Source of the DNA: CAYQDR01 sp964416315
Lineage (GTDB): Bacteria > Methylomirabilota > Methylomirabilia > Rokubacteriales > DASRDR01
Length of the DNA: 17,239 bases
Direction: 5' to 3'
Assembly (NCBI GenBank): GCA_964416315.1
Contig: CAYQDR010000107.1
Coordinates: 1-17,239 of the forward strand
Part shown: positions 6,651 through 11,753 of the stretch, piece by piece
How positions within the stretch are numbered: position 1 is the stretch's first letter
Layout: the number at the start of each line of letters is the position of its first letter
Notes under the pieces: generated by a model
Told to the model about the DNA's origin: nothing
Databases searched by the model: none
Seen by the model: only the letters and a program-made list of their open reading frames with translations
Program-made: the position numbers and the translations under genes

Positions 6651-8287
6651 GCCCGCGGGCGGCCGCGGTCAACCCCATCACCGTCGAGGTGGTCCGCCAC
6701 GCGGTGCTCGCGATCGCGGAAGAGATGAGCGCGATCGTCATGCGGTCGGCGCGCTCGCCGCTCCTCAAGGAGGCCGGCGATCTCTCGAGCGCGCTCACCG
6801 ACGCCCGGGGGCGGCTCATCGCCCAGGGGCGCGACATCCCGATCCACCTCGGTGTCATGGCGTTCACCGTCAAGGAGCTCCTCAAGCGGGTCCCGCGCCG
6901 GGACTTCCGCGACGGCGACGTCTACTACCTGAACCTCCCCGAGGTCGGCGGGAACCACCTCCCCGACGTCAAGGCGATCCGGCCGGTCTTCGCGGGCGGC
7001 CGCCTCGCCGCGTTCGCGGTGAGCCTCGCCCACTGGGCCGACATCGGCGGGGCGGTGCCGGGCTCGTACGTGCCGTGGGCGACGGAGGCGTGGCAGGAGG
7101 GGCTCCGCATCGCCCCGATCAAGGTCTTCGACCGCCGCGGCCCGACGCGCGCCTTCGACCTGATCCTCTCGAACGTCCGCGGCCGGGAGGAGCGGGAGGG
7201 CGACTGCCTGGCGCAGTACGCCGCGTGCGAGGTGGCGGCGCGGCGGCTCGGCGAGCTGTTCGGGCGCTGGGGACCCGCGACGATCCTGGCCTGCTTCGAC
7301 CGCTTCCTCGGCGAGGCCGAGGGGCAGATGCGCGCGGCGATCCGCACGATCCCGCCGGGGGTCTACACGGGCGAGGACTGGGTGGATGACGACGGCCACG
7401 AGGACCGGCCGATCCCGGTGCGCGTGACCGTGACCGTCAGGGGGGATCGCGCCGCGTTCGACTTCGCGGGGACCGGCGCGGCCGTCCGCGGCCCCGTCAA
7501 CACGACGCCGTTCGTCACGAGCTCCGCCGTCTACTACAGCCTGAAATCGCTCGTCGCCCCCGACGTCCCGGGCAACGACGGCTGCTACCGCCCGATCGCC
7601 GTCGCGGTCCCGCCGGGCACCATCCTGAACCCGCCGCTCGATCTGCCCCTGGTCGGCGGCAACCACGAGACGTCGCAGCGGGTCGTGGACGCCTGCTACA
7701 AGGCCCTCGCCCCGGCGATTCCGGAGCGGATCACGGCGGGTGGGCCGACGACGTCGGGCCTCCTGCTCTTCGGGACCCGGCGGGACGGCCGGTGGCAGAT
7801 CCTCTACGAGGTGCACGGCGGGGGCGAAGGCGCAGGCGCCCGGCGGGACGGGGGGCACGCCGTGCGTGTCCACATGTCGAACGTCATGAACACGCCGACC
7901 GAGGTGGTCGAGACCGAGTACCCGATGGAGGTGCTGCGGCACGAGCTCCGGCCCGGGAGCGGCGGGGCGGGGACGCACCGGGGGGGCTGCGGGCTCGTCC
8001 GCGCCTACCGCGTCCTCGCCGAGACGACGCTGACCACGATGCTCGAGCGGCGCGTCGTGCCCCCCTGGGGTGTGTTCGGCGGCGCGGACGGCCTCCCGTA
8101 CCGCATCACGCTCGAGCGCGGGGGGACGCGGCGCGACGTCAAGGGGAAGGAGACGGTGCGCCTCGAGCCCGGGGACGTCGTGCTGATCGAGACGGCGGGG
8201 GGTGGCGGTTACGGGGACCCGGCCCGGCGTCCCGACGACCTCGCGGCGCGCGACCGCCTCGAGGGGTACACCGCGGAGGAACGATGA
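6647..8287 (+). CDS. hyuB: Hydantoinase B/oxoprolinase family protein, subunit B
   Basis: A 546-residue protein, the normal HyuB size, and partner of the preceding HyuA. It begins with the typical NPITVEVVRHAVLAIAEEM helix, then MRSARSPLLKEAGDLSSALT, and carries DVYYLNLPEVGGNHLPD, a variant of the HxxD-containing loop conserved in the family. GGNHETSQRVVD and the glycine-rich GGGGYGDP near the C-terminus are also diagnostic. The GTG start overlaps the hyuA stop in GTGA (6647-6650), and its own stop overlaps the next gene in ATGA (8284-8287). These overlaps define a three-gene operon. In this class the B subunit contributes the hydrolytic or carboxylating half of the active site; which reaction it performs here is unknown. 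Confidence 0.92.
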   Translation: MSPRAAAVNPITVEVVRHAVLAIAEEMSAIVMRSARSPLLKEAGDLSSALTDARGRLIAQGRDIPIHLGVMAFTVKELLKRVPRRDFRDGDVYYLNLPEVGGNHLPDVKAIRPVFAGGRLAAFAVSLAHWADIGGAVPGSYVPWATEAWQEGLRIAPIKVFDRRGPTRAFDLILSNVRGREEREGDCLAQYAACEVAARRLGELFGRWGPATILACFDRFLGEAEGQMRAAIRTIPPGVYTGEDWVDDDGHEDRPIPVRVTVTVRGDRAAFDFAGTGAAVRGPVNTTPFVTSSAVYYSLKSLVAPDVPGNDGCYRPIAVAVPPGTILNPPLDLPLVGGNHETSQRVVDACYKALAPAIPERITAGGPTTSGLLLFGTRRDGRWQILYEVHGGGEGAGARRDGGHAVRVHMSNVMNTPTEVVETEYPMEVLRHELRPGSGGAGTHRGGCGLVRAYRVLAETTLTTMLERRVVPPWGVFGGADGLPYRITLERGGTRRDVKGKETVRLEPGDVVLIETAGGGGYGDPARRPDDLAARDRLEGYTAEER

Positions 8288-9063
8288 AGCTGAAGGAGCA
8301 GGTGGGCATCGTCACGGGAGCGGCGAAGGGGATGGGGCGGGCCATCTCGCTGCGCCTCGCCGCGGAGGGCGCGCACCTCGTCCTCGCGGCGCGCGAGGCG
8401 CCGCCGCTCGAAGCCGTGGCGGTGGAGGCGCGGACATTCGGCCGGCGGGCGCTCGTCGTGCCGACCGACGTCCGCGACGAGGCGACCGTTCGCGCGATGG
8501 TCGACGCGACGGTGGATGCCTTCGCACGGATCGACATCCTCGTCAACTGCGCGGGGACCACGGGGCCGATCGAGACGCCCGTCCACGAGCTGAAGGTCGA
8601 GGATTGGGACGAGGTCCTCGCCGTGAACCTCCGGGGCACGTTCCTCCCGACCAAGCACGTCGTCCCGGTGATGCTGCGACAGAAGCGCGGCAAGATCGTC
8701 AACATCGCGGGAACCTCCGGACTCCGCGGCTACAAGCTCCGCGCGGCGTACTCCGCGTCGAAGTGGGCGGTCCGCGGCTTCACGCGGACGGTCGCGCTCG
8801 AGGTCGGTCCCCACGGCATCACCGTCAACTGCGTCGCGCCCGGGATCGTCGCGGGCGACCGGATGGATCGCCTCTGCCGCGAGAAGGCGCGGAAGCGCGG
8901 GTGGACGCCCGAGCAGATCCACGCGGAGTACGTCCAGGAGATGGCGCTCCGGCGCGTGACCACCGCAGACGACGTCGCGAACGCGGTGCTGTTCCTGTGC
9001 ACGGACGACTCGCGCAACATGACGGGCCAGTGCCTCACGGTGGACGGCGGCTGGGACGTGTAG
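8284..9063 (+). CDS. SDR-family oxidoreductase with a non-canonical catalytic serine position
   Basis: A classical short-chain dehydrogenase of 259 residues and a single Rossmann domain. The NAD(P)-binding motif is TGAAKGMG (11-18), with NCAG at 88-91, Asn115 in VNLRG, YSASK (Tyr156, Lys160) and the C-terminal TGQCLTVDGGW. The residue 13 before Tyr156, normally the catalytic Ser, is Gly143 (codon GGA 8710-8712) in NIAGTSG; Thr144 and Ser145 are neighbours that might substitute. Ala36/Arg37 after the second strand hint at NADP(H) preference, weakly. The ATG overlaps the hyuB stop by four bases, so it is coupled to hyuAB and probably acts on a substrate or product of that pair. Confidence 0.92.
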   Translation: MKLKEQVGIVTGAAKGMGRAISLRLAAEGAHLVLAAREAPPLEAVAVEARTFGRRALVVPTDVRDEATVRAMVDATVDAFARIDILVNCAGTTGPIETPVHELKVEDWDEVLAVNLRGTFLPTKHVVPVMLRQKRGKIVNIAGTSGLRGYKLRAAYSASKWAVRGFTRTVALEVGPHGITVNCVAPGIVAGDRMDRLCREKARKRGWTPEQIHAEYVQEMALRRVTTADDVANAVLFLCTDDSRNMTGQCLTVDGGWDV

Positions 9064-9069
9064 ATCCTC

Positions 9070-9092
9070 GGAGGGGGGCTTTGCCCCCCTTC
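9070..9092 (+). terminator. Hairpin after the hyuA-hyuB-SDR operon
   Basis: AGGGGGGC (9072-9079) and GCCCCCCT (9083-9090) form a perfect 8-base stem with loop TTT, extended by two further pairs, one of them G-T. It starts seven bases after the SDR stop. No long T-tract follows. It is the best candidate for ending the operon, and the first of four hairpins in a row. Confidence 0.55.
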
Positions 9093-9115
9093 CGAACCTC
9101 CCCCGAGGAGGGGTT

Positions 9116-9150
9116 GCGCGGGCAAAGCCCGCGCTCGGAGCGTTTCGCTC
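9116..9150. repeat. Two adjacent perfect hairpins in the operon spacer
   Basis: GCGCGGGC/GCCCGCGC (9116-9123 and 9127-9134) enclose AAA, and GAGCG/CGCTC (9138-9142 and 9146-9150) enclose TTT. With 9070-9092 they form a series of three-base-loop hairpins of the kind found in palindromic intergenic repeats. No coding potential is apparent here. Confidence 0.6.
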
Positions 9151-9199
9151 AGGGCGTTCGGCCAGGCGGACCTGGGTGGCAATCGCGTATCCATACTCC

Positions 9200-9217
9200 C
9201 TCTCCCTTCGGGGAGGG
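9200..9217. repeat. UUCG-tetraloop hairpin, third relative of the CTCTCCC repeat
   Basis: CTCTCCC (9200-9206) pairs with GGGAGGG (9211-9217) around TTCG, giving a C(UUCG)G tetraloop, one of the most stable RNA loops. One T-G pair lies in the stem. The core resembles the repeats at 2025 and 10827 but lacks their GGGGTGAGGGG right tail. It lies 69 bases before the MoaD-like gene. Confidence 0.6.
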
Positions 9218-9286
9218 AGACCATCCGGGTCGGGCCGAAGCGTGGCGGGCTGGACGCCGCCGGGAGCCGGTGCTAAACAAGGGCTG

Positions 9287-9520
9287 ATGGTCGTCACGGT
9301 CCGGTACCTCTTCGGCGTGAGCCGCGACGCGGAGGGGCGCGACGAGGTCCGGCTGGAGCTCCCGCGAGGCGCGACCGTGTTCGAGGCGATGCGGCGGCTC
9401 GGCGTCTCGGGCCTCGAGTTGCACGCGGCGGTGAACGGGGAGTCGGCGGCGGACGGCACGGTGCTCCACGACGGAGACGAGGTGACGTTGATCCCGGCGA
9501 TCCAGGGGGGAGGAGACTGA
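9287..9520 (+). CDS. MoaD/ThiS-like ubiquitin-fold sulfur carrier
   Basis: A 77-residue cytoplasmic protein with a beta-grasp pattern: VTVRYLFGVSRDAEG (first hairpin), LPRGATVFEAMRRLG (helix), HAAVNGES, and the closing LHDGDEVTLIPAIQGGGD. HDGDEVTLIP followed by a Gly-Gly end is the MoaD/ThiS hallmark. MoaD carries sulfur as a C-terminal thiocarboxylate for molybdopterin synthesis, which suits the molybdenum enzyme genes next to it. Oddly the protein does not end in Gly-Gly: an Asp follows the glycines, so the form encoded cannot be adenylated at Gly without trimming. A weak AAGGG precedes ATG 9287 and a single base separates its stop from the next gene. No MoaE is present in the window, so a dedicated role with this operon is possible. 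Confidence 0.82.
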   Translation: MVVTVRYLFGVSRDAEGRDEVRLELPRGATVFEAMRRLGVSGLELHAAVNGESAADGTVLHDGDEVTLIPAIQGGGD

Positions 9521-9521
9521 G

Positions 9522-9983
9522 ATGCGGCGCGTCGTGATCGGACTCGGAGGACTCGCTCTCGGCCTCGCGGCCGCGGGCGAGGGCGTTGCTCAGTCGCGGG
9601 TGGTCGTGCCCATCATCATCCAGCGCCCGGCCGGGACGTCGGGCGTCACCGAGACGCGTGTCTACCGTCAGGGCGCCGCCCCGGCGCCTGCCCCGCACGC
9701 CACCCCGGGGACCAGCTTCTCGACTTCACCCTCGAGCACGCGGGAGATTCGCGTGCTGCGGCCGGGCGGGCCGGCGACCGGGGGTAGATCGCCCGGGTCG
9801 GGCGCCACCGGGTTCTTCACGACGCCGCAGACGACCCAGGAGATCCGCATCTTCACGCCGGGCGGCGCCGCGGCGGATCCGGGGCCGGCGCGCAGCTTCC
9901 ATACCTCGCCCGCCAAGAGCCAAGAGATCCGCGTCTTCGGGAACACCACCGTCGAGACGCCGATCGTGATCCTCCCCGAGTAG
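9522..9983 (+). CDS. Secreted protein of unknown function with three internal repeats
   Basis: No family is recognised. The 153 residues start with a signal peptide (MRR, core VVIGLGGLALGLAAAG, likely cleavage after VAQ at 22-24 or nearby). The rest is Ser, Thr, Pro and Gly-rich with three copies of a 19-residue unit: residues 65-83, 97-115 and 125-143, sharing FxTSPxxxxEIRV and, in the first two, a PGG end. A half-unit, ETRVYRQG, lies at 44-51. Each E-[IT]-R-[VI]-aromatic/Leu segment looks like a beta strand, spaced 28-32 residues. GGGGGGAGGAG (9505-9515) is a strong ribosome binding site overlapping the previous gene's end. The next gene starts two bases after its stop. An exported protein inside a cytoplasmic molybdenum-enzyme operon is unexpected; it might be a structural or binding protein that was inserted there. 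Confidence 0.75.
   Translation: MRRVVIGLGGLALGLAAAGEGVAQSRVVVPIIIQRPAGTSGVTETRVYRQGAAPAPAPHATPGTSFSTSPSSTREIRVLRPGGPATGGRSPGSGATGFFTTPQTTQEIRIFTPGGAAADPGPARSFHTSPAKSQEIRVFGNTTVETPIVILPE
9714..9950 (+). repeat. Three coding repeats in the secreted protein
   Basis: The units occupy 9714-9770, 9810-9866 and 9894-9950. Their consensus in protein is [SG]F.[TS][ST]P....EIR[VI]. with conserved Phe, Pro, Glu, Ile and Arg. Spacing is 96 bases then 84 bases, always in frame. DNA identity is visibly lower than the protein pattern, which suggests old copies held by selection. Confidence 0.7.
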
Positions 9984-9985
9984 GC

Positions 9986-10858
9986 ATGCTCCTCCCGCGC
10001 TTCGAGTACCGGCACGCCTCCTCGCTCCTCCAGGCGATGACCCTCCTCGCCGAGAACGCCGAGGCGCGACCGCTTGCCGGCGGGACCGACCTGCTCGTGG
10101 ATCTGCGCGAGCGGCGCCAGACGCCGCGGCTGCTCGTGGACATCTCGGAGCTCGCCGAGCTCCGTGGGGTCGCGCGGGAGGACGGCGGCCTCCGCATCGG
10201 CGGGGGCGTCACGGTGGGGGAGCTCCTCGCCTCGCCGCTGGTCGCCGAGCGGCTCCCCGCGCTCCGCGAGGCCGCGCGGGGGTTCGCCGACTTCCTCACG
10301 CGGAACAAGGCGACGCTCGGCGGGAACCTCGCCAATGGGAGCCCCGGCGCGGATCTCGTCGTCCCGCTGCTCGCGTGCGACGCCCGGATCGTGCTCGCCT
10401 CGCCGGCGGGGGAGCGGACCCTCCCGCTCGACGGGTTCCTCCTGGGGCCCCGCCGGACCGCGCTCCGGCCGGGCGAGCTCGTGCGGGCGGTCGTCGTGCC
10501 CGGGGCCGCGGGCCGGCAGTTCTTCTACAAGCTCGGCCTCAAGCGCGGCGGTGCGATCGCGGTCGTGAGCGTGGCGACCCGCGTCGCCCTCGACGCGGGC
10601 GGGCGCTGCGTCGAGGCGCGGATCGCGCTCGGCGCGGTGGCGCCGCGCCCGTTCCGGGCGACCGAGGCCGAGGCGGCGCTCGCGGGTGGGCCGTTGACGC
10701 CGGCGACGATCGGGCGCGCCGCCGAGCTGGCCGCGACCGCCGCGCGCCCGATCAGCGACGTCCGGGGTTCCGAGGACTACCGCCGGGCGATGGTGCGGGC
10801 GCTGGTCGCGCGCGGCCTCACCGAGGCCCTCTCCCCCTTGGGGAGAGGGGAGGGGTGA
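9986..10858 (+). CDS. FAD-binding (medium) subunit of a xanthine dehydrogenase-family Mo-hydroxylase
   Basis: A 290-residue protein matching the CoxM/CutM/XdhB medium subunit, which passes electrons from the [2Fe-2S] subunit to FAD and on to an acceptor. FAD-binding motifs are clear: PLAGGTDLLVDL (29-40) and TRNKATLGGNLANGSPGAD (105-123). The C-terminal part is the CO-dehydrogenase flavoprotein C-terminal fold. ATG 9986 lies two bases after the stop of the secreted-protein gene, so it is probably coupled. The last residues, EALSPLGRGEG, are encoded by the intergenic hairpin repeat at 10827-10862, which has replaced the original gene end. Gene order FAD, FeS, Mo is that of coxMSL-type operons. 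Confidence 0.93.
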   Translation: MLLPRFEYRHASSLLQAMTLLAENAEARPLAGGTDLLVDLRERRQTPRLLVDISELAELRGVAREDGGLRIGGGVTVGELLASPLVAERLPALREAARGFADFLTRNKATLGGNLANGSPGADLVVPLLACDARIVLASPAGERTLPLDGFLLGPRRTALRPGELVRAVVVPGAAGRQFFYKLGLKRGGAIAVVSVATRVALDAGGRCVEARIALGAVAPRPFRATEAEAALAGGPLTPATIGRAAELAATAARPISDVRGSEDYRRAMVRALVARGLTEALSPLGRGEG

Positions 10859-10862
10859 GGGG
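10827..10862 (+). repeat. Hairpin repeat spanning a gene end and the next ribosome binding site
   Basis: CCCTCTCCCC (10827-10836) and GGGGAGAGGG (10840-10849) form a perfect 10-base stem with a three-base loop, followed by GAGGGGTGAGGGG to 10862. The element encodes the last residues and the TGA stop (10856-10858) of the FAD subunit gene. Its purine tail is the ribosome binding site for the FeS subunit at 10869. It is the best-preserved copy of the element seen at 2025-2060. Confidence 0.75.
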
Positions 10863-10868
10863 CATTCC

Positions 10869-11354
10869 ATGCGGACCATCGAGTTCGCCCTGAACGGGGA
10901 GCGGGTGCGCGTCGCCGTCGAGCCCCACGAGACCCTGTTGTGGGTCCTCCGCCACCGCCTTCAGGCGACCGAGGTCAAGTCGGGCTGCGACCGCGGGGAC
11001 TGCGGCGCCTGCGCCGTGATCCTCGACGGCAAGGGGATCAACTCCTGTCTCGCCCTTGCAGTCCAGGCCGAGGGGAAGCGGGTCCTCACGGTCCGCGGCA
11101 TCGGGCGGCCCGACGCGCCGCACCCGCTCCAGGCCGCGTTCGTCGAGCTGGGGGCGGCGCAGTGCGGGATCTGCATTCCCGGGATGCTCGTCTCGCTGTA
11201 CGCGTTCCTCCAGGAGCACCCCCGCGCGGGCCGGCGGGAGATCCGCGAGGCGATCGGCGGCAACCTCTGCCGCTGCACCGGCTACCAGAAGATCGTGGAC
11301 GCCGCCGAGGCCGCCGCCCGCCGCCTGGTGGCAGCCGGGGATAGCAGATCGTGA
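10869..11354 (+). CDS. [2Fe-2S] small subunit of the Mo-hydroxylase
   Basis: A 161-residue protein matching CoxS/XdhC. The plant-ferredoxin-type N-terminal domain has GCDRGDCGACAV with Cys40, Cys45, Cys48 and Cys60. The second, helical domain has CGICIPGM (Cys99, Cys102) and NLCRCTGY (Cys134, Cys136). All eight cluster cysteines are present, so both clusters should form. It relays electrons from the Mo cofactor to FAD. The ATG at 10869 uses the purine tail of the repeat just upstream as its ribosome binding site. The Mo subunit normally follows directly; here a broken gene lies between, so the distance is 399 bases. Confidence 0.94.
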   Translation: MRTIEFALNGERVRVAVEPHETLLWVLRHRLQATEVKSGCDRGDCGACAVILDGKGINSCLALAVQAEGKRVLTVRGIGRPDAPHPLQAAFVELGAAQCGICIPGMLVSLYAFLQEHPRAGRREIREAIGGNLCRCTGYQKIVDAAEAAARRLVAAGDSRS

Positions 11355-11380
11355 GCCCGCCTCGCGTCGGCCGTCCGGGG

Positions 11381-11629
11381 ATGCCGAAGAGCTACGGCGT
11401 CCTCGACCCTGCGGGCGGAGCGGGGCTGCTTCCGTGGAGCTCGGAAGTCACCGACGATGCGCGGCGCACCACCTTCGACGTGGCCTATCTGGCCAAGTAC
11501 GACGTGAGCATGTCCGACGTCCCCGGCGACGTGTCGGTCTGGGCCGTCAAACCGCGCGTCGCGTTCGCCTGGCAGGAGAAGGACTTCCCTGGCAGCGCGA
11601 CCCGGTGGCTGTTCGAAGACAGGCGATGA
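11381..11629 (+). pseudogene. Internally deleted remnant of a PNPOx-like (flavin-binding) protein
   Basis: The frame is open for 82 residues, but it looks like two ends of a longer protein joined. The start MPKSYGVL followed by LLPWS resembles the N-terminus of a pyridoxamine 5'-phosphate oxidase-like family of about 150-160 residues. The end, from VTDDA through YLAKYD to KPRVAFAWQEKDFPGSATRW, resembles its C-terminus. The middle, with the YWxxTVRPDGRPHxxPVW-type flavin-binding core, is missing. The join lies near 11436-11446 and is in frame. GTG 11351, overlapping the previous stop, would be an alternative start; ATG 11381 agrees with the family N-terminus. The comparison is from memory. It could instead be a genuinely small protein, but it cannot bind flavin in the family manner. 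Confidence 0.6.
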
Positions 11630-11753
11630 GCGCGAGAGATACAGGCCACCCCTCCCCCCAAAGGCCACCGGAGGGACGGGACGTCGCGAGGGCGCATGCC
11701 CGAGCCGTCCCGGCGAACTGGTCGATAGGGGACGGGGGTGCGGGGGGTCCCGA
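11630..11753 (+). other. Spacer before the Mo subunit gene
   Basis: No gene is seen in these 124 bases. A run CCCCTCCCCCC near 11649-11659 with GGAGGGACGGG near 11670 could be a decayed relative of the hairpin repeat but pairs imperfectly. GGGGGG at 11742-11747 is a usable ribosome binding site six bases from ATG 11754. No promoter match is convincing. Confidence 0.4.

Noticed and set aside
6587..7978. A 463-residue minus-strand open frame opposite hyuB
   Set aside because: It is a shadow of a well-recognised gene with no features of its own.
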